Shown here: positions 1-5,804 of the stretch, piece by piece | How positions within the stretch are numbered: the first letter of the stretch is position 1 | Layout: each line of letters starts with the position of its first letter | NCBI GenBank assembly: GCA_011523115.1 | Contig: WTHO01000256.1 | Span: 5,148 to 11,187 of the forward strand | Reading direction: 5' to 3' | Length of the DNA stretch: 6,040 bases | Source of the DNA: Halieaceae bacterium | Lineage (GTDB): Bacteria; Pseudomonadota; Gammaproteobacteria; Pseudomonadales; Halieaceae | Program-made: the position numbers and the translations under genes | Notes under the pieces: model-generated | What the model was told of the DNA's origin: nothing | The model's input: the letters and a program-made list of their open reading frames with translations, nothing else | The model's database searches: none

Positions 1-696
1 TTTTTGGGATGGCGCGGAATCCGGGTGACCCTCGATCACCCCGAGATTTTTTTGACACAGGTTCGGGCGATGCTCAAGGCCAATGAAAGCCTGAATAATC
101 TTCGTATTTTGCTACCCATGGTAACGGCTATCGATGAACTACGTTCGGCCCGGCAACTGATTTTGCGATGCCACGACGAGGTGAAGGGCGAGGGTTTTAC
201 GGCGCCCCTTCCACCGATAGGCGTGATGATTGAGGTGCCTGCAGCGGTGTATCTCTCGGGTGCCTTTGCAGAGGAGGCCGAGTTTCTGTCGGTCGGTTCA
301 AATGATCTGACTCAGTATTTGCTCGCAGTAGACAGAGGTAACGCGCGAGTGGCTGACCTATATCAGGCGCTTCATCCCGCCGTGCTAGTGGCTCTAGGAG
401 ATGTCATTGCCGCAGCGCATGATCAGGGCAAGTCCGTCAGCATCTGTGGTGAATTGGCGGGTGATCCAAGGGCTGCGCCCCTGTTGGTGGCGATGGGTTT
501 CGACCAGCTGTCGATGAATGCGGGTAGTTTGTCCGTGATCAAACGGGTGTTATCGGGATTCAGTCGTGAAGAGCTTCAGACGCTCATGGCGATGCTGAAG
601 CCGATGACATCGGCACAGGAAGTGGTGGCTGCTTTGGACCATGCCCTGACTGAGCGGGGGTTGGACCGGTTCCTCCGGCGGGGAGCATCGTCATAG
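1..696 (+). CDS. ptsP: Phosphoenolpyruvate-protein phosphotransferase PtsP (enzyme I-Ntr), C-terminal part, 5' truncated
   Basis: This is the PEP-binding C-terminal barrel of an enzyme I-type phosphotransferase, which autophosphorylates from PEP and passes phosphate to an HPr-like carrier (NPr/PtsO). The reading frame is open from base 1 and begins FLGWRGIR, the conserved segment usually preceded by NP, so the gene enters from the left and the in-frame TTG at 4 is not a start. About 231 codons are present. Visible family landmarks are IGVMIEVPAA, the GSNDLTQY block with the downstream DRGN, and SICGELAGDP, whose cysteine (codon 445-447) matches the catalytic acid of the PtsI family. The GAF domain that separates PtsP from PtsI lies outside the window. 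I chose PtsP over PtsI because lgt and thyA follow, as in E. coli. No frameshift or missing motif is seen. The stop TAG touches the lgt start, which suggests co-transcription and translational coupling. Confidence 0.93.
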   Translation, partial: FLGWRGIRVTLDHPEIFLTQVRAMLKANESLNNLRILLPMVTAIDELRSARQLILRCHDEVKGEGFTAPLPPIGVMIEVPAAVYLSGAFAEEAEFLSVGSNDLTQYLLAVDRGNARVADLYQALHPAVLVALGDVIAAAHDQGKSVSICGELAGDPRAAPLLVAMGFDQLSMNAGSLSVIKRVLSGFSREELQTLMAMLKPMTSAQEVVAALDHALTERGLDRFLRRGASS

Positions 697-1485
697 ATGT
701 TGGCGTATCCGGCAATTGACCCCGTTGCAGTCGCGCTTGGGCCCGTGAAAATTCATTGGTACGGACTGACTTACATCGCCGGGCTGGCGTTTGCCTGGTG
801 GTTTGCGAGGCGACGCAGCAATGCGCCTCACTCGCCACTTAAAGGTGATCAGATTGATGATCTGATCTTCTATGCCGCGGTGGGAATCGTCCTCGGCGGT
901 CGGTTGGGTTACGCCCTCTTTTATGGCACGGAGCGTTTGGCGGCGGATCCCCTGTGGCTATTTCGCGTGTGGGAAGGTGGGATGGCCTTTCACGGTGGTT
1001 TACTGGGCGTGCTGGCGGCAATGGCGGTGTTCGCCAGGCAACGCGGCATTGATTGGGGCCGCTTAATGGATTTTGTCGCGCCCCTGACGCCCGTCGGATT
1101 GGCACTGGGCCGGTTGGGCAACTTCATCGGTCAGGAACTGTGGGGTCGGCCCGCCGAGGTCCCATGGGCGATGGTCTTTCCGAATGACCCGCTCGGTCTG
1201 GCGCGTCATCCCTCGCAGCTCTATCAGTTTGCTCTGGAGGGGTGCCTGCTGTTTTTCATCCTGCTCTGGTACAGCCGGAGGCAGCAGCCGACCTGGGCAG
1301 TATCAGGCGCCTTCCTGACGGGTTACGCTGTGCTGCGATTTTGTGCAGAATTTTTCCGCGAACCCGATGCGCACATCGGTTTTGATGCGTTGGGGTGGAT
1401 GACCCGCGGGCAACTTCTTTGCTTGCCCATGTTAGTCGCAGGAATCGGTTTACTGTATTGGGCTTATCGGCCTGCAAAGCGGTGA
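697..1485 (+). CDS. lgt: Prolipoprotein diacylglyceryl transferase Lgt
   Basis: Lgt is an inner-membrane enzyme that moves the diacylglyceryl group from phosphatidylglycerol to the lipobox cysteine of prolipoproteins, the first step of lipoprotein maturation. The 262-residue product has several hydrophobic segments (about 22-37, 57-75, 96-113, 179-192, 202-215 and 239-257). It carries HWYG with Y22 (E. coli Y26), FHGG at 98-101 with the essential histidine, HPSQLY at 171-176, and EFFREPD at 218-224. The family signature reads [13 protein letters not shown] at 138-150, keeping R139, N142, E147 and G150, but G145 stands where the PROSITE-type signature usually has asparagine. The ATG immediately follows the ptsP TAG, with a GGGGAG Shine-Dalgarno at 680-685 inside ptsP. 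The protein starts at the family's usual N-terminus and has normal length. ThyA follows after 7 bases. Confidence 0.97.
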   Translation: MLAYPAIDPVAVALGPVKIHWYGLTYIAGLAFAWWFARRRSNAPHSPLKGDQIDDLIFYAAVGIVLGGRLGYALFYGTERLAADPLWLFRVWEGGMAFHGGLLGVLAAMAVFARQRGIDWGRLMDFVAPLTPVGLALGRLGNFIGQELWGRPAEVPWAMVFPNDPLGLARHPSQLYQFALEGCLLFFILLWYSRRQQPTWAVSGAFLTGYAVLRFCAEFFREPDAHIGFDALGWMTRGQLLCLPMLVAGIGLLYWAYRPAKR

Positions 1486-1492
1486 GGGTGGT

Positions 1493-2326
1493 ATGCAAGC
1501 GTATTTAAATTTGTTGGCAGATATTAGGGAGTCGGGTATTGATCGCGGTGACAGAACCGGCACCGGCACGCGATCCGTGTTCGGTCGCCAGTTGCGTTTC
1601 GATCTGCAGGACGGGTTCCCGATTCTGACCACCAAGCGCGTGCACTTCAAAAGCGTGGTCAACGAGCTGATTTGGTTTTTAAGCGGCGATACCAACACCC
1701 AGTGGTTGCGGGAGAACGGGGTCAGCATATGGGACGAGTGGGCTACCGAGGAGGGAGAGCTGGGGCCTCTCTATGGTGCACAGTGGCACGCTTGGCCAAC
1801 CCGCGATGGCGGCAGCATTAATCAGATTGATTATGTTGTGGACTGCCTCAGGAATCGCCCGGAGAGCCGCAGGATTTTGTTCCACGCATGGAACGTTGAG
1901 TATTTGCCGGATGAGCGTGTCAGCCCGCAGGAGAATGTGCGCGCGGGCAGAATGGCCCTACCGCCCTGCCACTTGCTGTATCAGTTCTACGTCGGACGGG
2001 GCGCGCTGTCTGCCCAGCTGTACATCCGCTCCAGCGATGTCTTTCTCGGCCTGCCCTTCAATATCGCGTCGGTCGCATTGCTGGTCCACATGCTGGCACA
2101 GCAGTGTGACCTGCGTCCGGGTGAGATTGTGATCACGCTGGGCGATGCCCATCTTTACAGCAATCACGGCGAGCAGGTCAGCACGCAATTGGCGCGGAGC
2201 CCCGCTGCCCTGCCCTCTCTGGAGATATTGCGAAAGCCCAGCTCGATCTACGATTATCGCTTCGAAGATTTCCGCCTCAGCGGTTATGACCCGGCCCCCA
2301 ATATCCCTGCCCCGGTGGCCGTGTGA
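1493..2326 (+). CDS. thyA: Thymidylate synthase ThyA
   Basis: This cytoplasmic enzyme methylates dUMP to dTMP using 5,10-methylene-tetrahydrofolate and yields dihydrofolate. The 277-residue product aligns by eye with E. coli ThyA (264 residues) from the first residue (MQAYLNLL against MKQYLELM). Conserved sites are R21 in DRTGTGT, E58, W80, R126-R127, catalytic C159 in LPPCH, the [12 protein letters not shown] block with N190, and H220/Y222 in DAHLYSNH; the C-terminus is APVAV. The 13 extra residues form one insertion between about 136 and 153, just before the catalytic cysteine (E. coli goes directly from WNVGELDKM to ALAPC). I recall similar longer ThyA proteins in other gammaproteobacteria, so it looks like a natural variant. 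The AGGG at 1485-1488, overlapping the lgt stop, is the likely ribosome binding site. It lies between lgt and folA in one apparent operon. Confidence 0.98.
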   Translation: MQAYLNLLADIRESGIDRGDRTGTGTRSVFGRQLRFDLQDGFPILTTKRVHFKSVVNELIWFLSGDTNTQWLRENGVSIWDEWATEEGELGPLYGAQWHAWPTRDGGSINQIDYVVDCLRNRPESRRILFHAWNVEYLPDERVSPQENVRAGRMALPPCHLLYQFYVGRGALSAQLYIRSSDVFLGLPFNIASVALLVHMLAQQCDLRPGEIVITLGDAHLYSNHGEQVSTQLARSPAALPSLEILRKPSSIYDYRFEDFRLSGYDPAPNIPAPVAV

Positions 2327-2862
2327 CTGACCCTCGATCAGAAAACGACGTGCCGGTGGTGCTGGTGCTGGCGGCCGCTGAAAATGGCGTCATCGGTCGG
2401 GGCGACGCGTTGCCGTGGGATTTGCCAGACGATCTTCAGCACTTTAAGCGCACGACGCTGGGCCACCCCATCATAATGGGCCGCAAAACCTTCGACAGCG
2501 TCGGTTTTGCGCTGCCGGGGCGCCGTAACCTGGTGATTACTCGGGACCCTGCATGGCGCCATGACGGTGTATTGGTCTGCCACAGCCTGGACGAGGCGCT
2601 CGAACGTGCGTTTGAGCAGGCGTTGATTGATGGCGCTGAAGCAGTAATGGTGGTGGGTGGCGCAGAGATATACCGCTTGGCGCTACCCAGAGCGGATAAA
2701 ATCTGGCTCACACGTGTCCATGGGAAGGTAGCGGGAGATGTCTCGTTTGATCTCGATTGCCTCTGTGGTTGGCGGGAGATCTCCGCGCGACGATTTGAGG
2801 CAGGTGACGGTAACAGCCACGACTTTACGATCGCCGAGTTGCACCCACCTCTAAACGGCTAG
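2323..2862 (+). CDS. folA: Dihydrofolate reductase FolA (GTG start)
   Basis: FolA reduces dihydrofolate to tetrahydrofolate with NADPH, regenerating the cofactor that ThyA consumes. The 179-residue product shows the DHFR fold markers in order: [10 protein letters not shown] at 17-26, [10 protein letters not shown] with W32 and the catalytic aspartate D37 (E. coli W22, D27), F41, MGRKTF at 52-57, [12 protein letters not shown], the nucleotide-binding VGGAEIY at 111-117, and T130 (E. coli T113). The proposed GTG start at 2323 overlaps the thyA stop as GTGA, an arrangement typical of termination-reinitiation. It gives about nine residues more than E. coli DHFR at the N-terminus; the in-frame GTG at 2350 would give a more family-typical start, so the exact start is not certain. 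No good Shine-Dalgarno distinguishes the two. Trimethoprim sensitivity cannot be judged from the sequence. Confidence 0.96.
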   Translation: MTDPRSENDVPVVLVLAAAENGVIGRGDALPWDLPDDLQHFKRTTLGHPIIMGRKTFDSVGFALPGRRNLVITRDPAWRHDGVLVCHSLDEALERAFEQALIDGAEAVMVVGGAEIYRLALPRADKIWLTRVHGKVAGDVSFDLDCLCGWREISARRFEAGDGNSHDFTIAELHPPLNG

Positions 2863-2877
2863 CCGCTTGGCTTTGGA

Positions 2878-2896
2878 GATAAATGAAACCATTTGC
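2878..2896 (+). promoter_or_regulatory. Fur-box-like sequence (candidate)
   Basis: GATAAATGAAACCATTTGC matches the classical 19-bp Fur consensus GATAATGATAATCATTATC at 12 of 19 positions by hand count, with the outer GATAA and the right-half CATT intact. It contains the inverted repeat AAATG-AAAC-CATTT (2881-2894). It overlaps the -35 of the best promoter candidate by four bases, a position suitable for repression. Fur control would make sense for a TonB-type energy-transduction operon, but the central mismatches keep this tentative. Confidence 0.3.
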
Positions 2897-2921
2897 GTTG
2901 CTGAAACGTACACGGTAAATT
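2893..2921 (+). promoter_or_regulatory. Candidate sigma70-type promoter for the DUF3450-ttpC-exbB-exbD operon
   Basis: TTGCGT (2893-2898) and TAAATT (2916-2921) are separated by exactly 17 bases and match the sigma70 hexamers at 3/6 and 4/6. Transcription would start near 2928 and leave a leader of about 120 bases before the ATG at 3049. It is the best-spaced pair I found in the gap; it is a hand-read prediction only. Confidence 0.35.
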
Positions 2922-2926
2922 CCGTG
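2911..2926. repeat. Inverted repeat around the candidate -10 element
   Basis: CACGG (2911-2915) and CCGTG (2922-2926) form perfect 5-bp arms, and the six bases between them, TAAATT, are the candidate -10 hexamer. No T-run follows (the next bases are CCCCCGAC), so it is not a terminator. It could be an operator for an unidentified repressor or chance symmetry. Confidence 0.3.
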
Positions 2927-2989
2927 CCCCCGACATTCGATGACAGCCTATTAGAGGGATAACAGCGCTGTCTGACGAGAATTATGTGA

Positions 2990-3011
2990 GACGCCGACAA
3001 AGATTGGCGTC
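2990..3011 (+). other. Stem-loop in the leader upstream of the DUF3450 gene
   Basis: GACGCC (2990-2995) pairs with GGCGTC (3006-3011). The stem can be extended inward by one G-T wobble and one A-T pair to 8 bp, with a 6-base loop CAAAGA (2998-3003). It is followed by GTCATCCTGATTTGC rather than a clean T-tract, so it is a poor intrinsic terminator. It ends 19 bases before the Shine-Dalgarno, so a role in leader stability or attenuation is possible but unproven. Confidence 0.35.
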
Positions 3012-3030
3012 GTCATCCTGATTTGCTTTG

Positions 3031-3036
3031 AGAGGA
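3031..3036 (+). promoter_or_regulatory. Shine-Dalgarno that selects the ATG start at 3049
   Basis: AGAGGA, continuing as AG, lies 12 bases upstream of the ATG at 3049. An in-frame TTG at 3028 would start before this site and so could not use it; it would also add seven residues (including R and D) ahead of the signal peptide. Both points favour the ATG. Confidence 0.7.
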
Positions 3037-3048
3037 AGTATCGATCCC

Positions 3049-3819
3049 ATGACTACGACTCGACTTAAAACACTGCTGCTGGCGGTCTGTATCGGTGGTA
3101 GCGCGTCCATTGCGGGCGCACAATCTATCGATCCGATCGTTGAGGTCGGCAAACAGCGGACTGCGGCAGCCAAGGCTTCGCAAGCGAAGATTGACCGGTT
3201 GGCGGACGAGACCGCCAGCTTGTTGTCTGACTACAAGACCGTCATGAAGCAGGTGGACGGCTTGAAGGTCTACAACGCGCGTTTGGAGCGACAGATCGCG
3301 AATCAGGAGCGGCGTATCAGAGATATCGATACGTCGATAGCCGAGGCGGCGGTGATCCAGCGGCAAATTCCGCCGCTGGTGACGCGGATGCTGGATGGAC
3401 TCGAGCAGTTCATCAACCTCGACATGCCATTCGATCTCGATACTCGCCTCGGGAACATTGAAGCGGTTCGCGCCAACATGGAGCGCTCTGATGTCACCTC
3501 TGCAGAGGCTTTTCGTCAGGTATTGGAGCTTTACTCTATCGAACTTCAGTATGGCCGTGGCATCGAAGCCTACACCGACACCATCACCTTGGGTGGCATG
3601 GAGCGCGAGGTTGATATTCTCCGCATAGGAAGGGTTGCACTGGTCTACCAGAGTACCGACGGCGCCGAAACGGGCGCGTGGAACAAAGAAGCCAAAATGT
3701 GGGAGGAGCTGTCGGCTGGCGATTATGCCGCGGCGGTCCGTAAAGGCGTTCGTATTGCCAAGAAGCAGGCGACGATCGAGCTACTGAACATGCCTGTATC
3801 TGCGCCGGAGGCGAACTAA
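3049..3819 (+). CDS. DUF3450 family periplasmic coiled-coil protein of a TonB2/TtpC-type cluster
   Basis: The 256-residue product starts with a typical Sec signal peptide: a short basic N-region, a hydrophobic core at about 8-20, and a likely cut after AGA at 22-24, leaving an N-terminal Gln25. Residues about 30-105 are rich in A, K, R, E, D and Q with heptad-like leucines and isoleucines, which suggests a long coiled coil. The C-terminal half has features I associate with DUF3450: PFDLDTRLGNIEAV, ELQYGRGIEAY, and LRIGRVALVYQSTDG followed by a tryptophan-rich GAWNKEAKMW. The biochemical role is unknown. The family is found next to ttpC-exbB-exbD-tonB-TPR genes (the V. cholerae VC1548-VC1543 order), so I infer a periplasmic accessory of TonB energy transduction. 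The next gene begins one base after this stop, with its ribosome site inside this gene. The ATG at 3049 is chosen over the TTG at 3028 because of the Shine-Dalgarno and signal peptide. Confidence 0.9.
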   Translation: MTTTRLKTLLLAVCIGGSASIAGAQSIDPIVEVGKQRTAAAKASQAKIDRLADETASLLSDYKTVMKQVDGLKVYNARLERQIANQERRIRDIDTSIAEAAVIQRQIPPLVTRMLDGLEQFINLDMPFDLDTRLGNIEAVRANMERSDVTSAEAFRQVLELYSIELQYGRGIEAYTDTITLGGMEREVDILRIGRVALVYQSTDGAETGAWNKEAKMWEELSAGDYAAAVRKGVRIAKKQATIELLNMPVSAPEAN

Positions 3820-3820
3820 T

Positions 3821-5242
3821 ATGCGTGCTAAATTGCTGAAAGTATCCGCCCTCGCCCTGGCCGGCGTTTTGTCGGCCCCGATGACGTTGGCACAGGAGGC
3901 TGCCGAGCCAGAAGCGCCGCCACCCCCAACCCCGCAGGAAATCGCGGCTGAGAATCTTGATCAGTTACTCGACCTTGTGAAGCAAGGCCAAGCGCGTGCC
4001 TCGGCAGAGAACAAAGCACGGGAAGACCGCTTCGCTCGTGATAAGGCGAATCAGGCCGCTGCATTGAAGCGGGCTGAGGACGAGAGGACCCGTGAAGAGC
4101 GTCGATCTACAAGGCTCGAAAAGCAGTTTGAAGAAAATGAGCTTTTGATTGCGGCCAAGCAGGAGCAGCTGCGCGAGCGGCTCGGTACGCTATCTGAGCT
4201 GTTTGGTCATTTGACGGCCGCTTCCGGTGACTTGGCTTCTAATATTGAGGTCTCACTGGTGAGCTCCGAGTACCCCGGACGCGAGACCTTCTTGAAAGGC
4301 CTGATCGCGAAGATGTCTGGCTCAGATCAGTTGCCCAGCATCGAAGAGATTGAGCGCGTATGGTTCGAATTGCTTCGCGAAGTGCGCGAGCAGGGCGAGG
4401 TCAGCCGATTCAGCGCTCAGGTGGCCACGCCATCTGGAGAGCTCAGTCAACGTGACGTCGTTCGTGTTGGCGCGTTTAACATTGTGGACACTAATGGTAA
4501 CTACCTGTCGTTTAACATCGACAAGCTGTCTGAGTTGCCGCGACAGCCCGGTGGTGGCTTTAATGCGCAGGCTCAAGACCTTGCGGGCTCACAGTCTGGC
4601 CTCACGCAGTTCGGTATCGACCCGACAGGGCCTACTGGTGGATCCTTCCTCGCTGCGATCATTGATAGTCCCACGATCTCCGAGCGCTGGCATCAGGGTG
4701 GCTATGTGGGCTACGCGATTACGGCGGTAGGAGCCTTCGCCTTCTTGCTGGCAATCTACCGGCTGGTGGTACTGACGGCGGTGGGTGGAAAAGTCTCCTC
4801 ACAGCTCAAGTCAAGCTCTGCCAGAGATGACAACCCACTTGGACGAGTGCTCAAGGTCCATGACGAGAACCCGAACATGGATCCGGAGACGCTGGAGCTT
4901 AAAATGGCCGAAGCTGTCCTCAGCGAAACGCCCAAGTTGGAGCAGGGGCTGACGTTGCTAAAAATCATCGCAGCGGTTGCCCCGCTCATGGGTCTCTTGG
5001 GTACGGTCACGGGTATGATCATTACCTTCCAGGCGATCACAATCTTCGGCGCTGGCGATCCCAAGGCAATGGCGGGCGGTATTTCCTCTGCGCTGGTGAC
5101 GACGGTGTTGGGTCTGTTGGTCGCGATTCCGACTGTGCTGCTGCATACGGTGGTCAATGGCCGCTCGCAGCGCATCATTCATGTTTTGAATGAGCAGGCG
5201 ACAGGCATCGTCGCCGAGCATTCCGAGCGCGCGCACAACTGA
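3821..5242 (+). CDS. ttpC: TtpC-like MotA/TolQ/ExbB proton channel family protein with a large periplasmic N-domain
   Basis: This 473-residue protein is roughly twice the usual ExbB length. It has a signal peptide with probable cleavage after TLA (residues 22-24) and a Pro/Ala/Glu-rich linker at about 25-40. A highly charged coiled coil follows at about 50-125, then a periplasmic domain to about 285 containing GAFNIVDTNGNYLSFN. A membrane segment spans about 294-318. The C-terminal MotA/TolQ/ExbB domain has VAPLMGLLGTVTGMI at 386-400 and the third membrane segment at about 424-447. This matches Vibrio TtpC, required for the TonB2 system, and I infer it assembles with the following ExbB and ExbD. 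Where E. coli ExbB has E176 (GIAEALIAT), this protein has S423 (GISSALVTT). GGAGG at 3807-3811 gives a well-spaced start one base after the DUF3450 stop. The symbol rests on domain architecture and context. Confidence 0.9.
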   Translation: MRAKLLKVSALALAGVLSAPMTLAQEAAEPEAPPPPTPQEIAAENLDQLLDLVKQGQARASAENKAREDRFARDKANQAAALKRAEDERTREERRSTRLEKQFEENELLIAAKQEQLRERLGTLSELFGHLTAASGDLASNIEVSLVSSEYPGRETFLKGLIAKMSGSDQLPSIEEIERVWFELLREVREQGEVSRFSAQVATPSGELSQRDVVRVGAFNIVDTNGNYLSFNIDKLSELPRQPGGGFNAQAQDLAGSQSGLTQFGIDPTGPTGGSFLAAIIDSPTISERWHQGGYVGYAITAVGAFAFLLAIYRLVVLTAVGGKVSSQLKSSSARDDNPLGRVLKVHDENPNMDPETLELKMAEAVLSETPKLEQGLTLLKIIAAVAPLMGLLGTVTGMIITFQAITIFGAGDPKAMAGGISSALVTTVLGLLVAIPTVLLHTVVNGRSQRIIHVLNEQATGIVAEHSERAHN

Positions 5243-5264
5243 TTGCTCGGGAGGATAGCTGCTG

Positions 5265-5780
5265 ATGGGAGTTATCGAGGTCATTCTTGCCTTCATGGAG
5301 AAGGGCGGGAACGTGCTGTGGCTGATCGCTACGCTGGTGTTCTTCATGTGGACGCTGATTTTTGAGCGCGTTTGGTACTTCACTTCGGTGTGGAAGGCAG
5401 ACCGCGCAGCGGTGATTAACGCATGGGAAGGCCGCAGTGAGCGCAAATCCTGGAATGCCAAGAAAATCCGTGAACGGCTGCTCTCGGAGAGCCGGGAACT
5501 GATCAACGACAACATGAACGTCATTGCGACTTGCGTTGCGCTCTGCCCCTTGCTGGGCCTGTTGGGCACCGTGACGGGCATGATTGAGGTGTTCAATGTC
5601 ATGGCGGTCACTGGCGGCGGTGATGCAAAGTCCATGGCTGGCGGGGTCGAACGATCCACTATCCCGACGATGGCAGGCATGGTGGCCGCCCTCTCGGGCC
5701 TTTTCGCCAATACCTATCTGCAGCGGATCACTACGAGAGAGCAGCAGCTGTTAACTGATCAACTGACATCGGATCATTAA
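5265..5780 (+). CDS. exbB: ExbB-type biopolymer transport protein (ExbB2-like)
   Basis: This 171-residue inner-membrane protein is a compact MotA/TolQ/ExbB subunit, expected to form the proton-channel oligomer around ExbD that powers TonB. A membrane segment lies at about 15-35, ending at FERVWYF, followed by a basic cytoplasmic loop (40-80). A second membrane segment at about 85-108 contains CPLLGLLGTVTGMI (94-107), and a third lies at about 133-150 after MAGGVERSTIPTMAG. The STIPTMAG segment is, from memory, typical of ExbB2-like proteins beside TtpC. Two cysteines (C90, C94) lie in the second membrane segment. It is much shorter than E. coli ExbB (244 residues), but all three segments are present, so it is complete. 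GGGAGGA at 5249-5255 lies 9 bases before the ATG, and the gene follows ttpC by 22 bases and precedes exbD by 24. Confidence 0.94.
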   Translation: MGVIEVILAFMEKGGNVLWLIATLVFFMWTLIFERVWYFTSVWKADRAAVINAWEGRSERKSWNAKKIRERLLSESRELINDNMNVIATCVALCPLLGLLGTVTGMIEVFNVMAVTGGGDAKSMAGGVERSTIPTMAGMVAALSGLFANTYLQRITTREQQLLTDQLTSDH

Positions 5781-5804
5781 TCCCGTCGGTGGGTTGAGGA
5801 ATTC

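Larger units (their letters stand above)
2863..3048 (+). other. Intergenic region between the lgt-thyA-folA block and the TonB-type cluster
   Basis: These 186 bases separate two functional blocks and form the longest non-coding stretch in the window. I see no convincing intrinsic terminator: the only hairpin next to the folA stop is AGCC-GCTT-GGCT (2861-2872), with a 4-bp stem and two following T's. The region is richer in A and T than its flanks and contains candidate control elements listed separately: a promoter, a Fur-box-like sequence, two inverted repeats and an 11-codon ORF. Transcriptional read-through from folA remains possible. Confidence 0.8.

Noticed and set aside
4..6. TTG at 4 as a start codon for the first gene
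   Set aside because: The frame is open to the left edge and the first residues fall inside the conserved PtsP/PtsI core, so the gene is truncated.
2936..2963. A second promoter with TTCGAT and GATAAC
   Set aside because: The -35 matches only 2/6 and the -10 4/6 with a 16-base spacer, clearly weaker than the pair at 2893-2921.
2962..2971. ACAGCGCTGT palindrome as a LexA-type operator
   Set aside because: A LexA box needs CTGT-N8-ACAG; here the halves are in the opposite order with a 2-base spacer, so it is only a short palindrome.
3028..3048. TTG at 3028 as the DUF3450 start
   Set aside because: It precedes the Shine-Dalgarno at 3031-3036 and would place charged residues ahead of the signal peptide; ATG at 3049 fits both signals.
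3013..3366. A 117-codon - strand frame covering the leader and start of the DUF3450 gene
   Set aside because: It could have been a divergent regulator, but the translation shows no helix-turn-helix or other motif and it overlaps a gene with a clear signal peptide.
4756..5178. A 140-codon open frame on the - strand within ttpC
   Set aside because: It is the mirror of the conserved ExbB domain of ttpC, has no ribosome site or family resemblance, and fits the same codon-bias explanation.
4958..5710. A 250-codon open frame on the - strand across the ttpC-exbB junction
   Set aside because: It lies antisense to two clear genes, spans their intergenic gap, and its translation is low-complexity (rich in S, T, P and R) with no recognisable motif. 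It is a by-product of codon bias.
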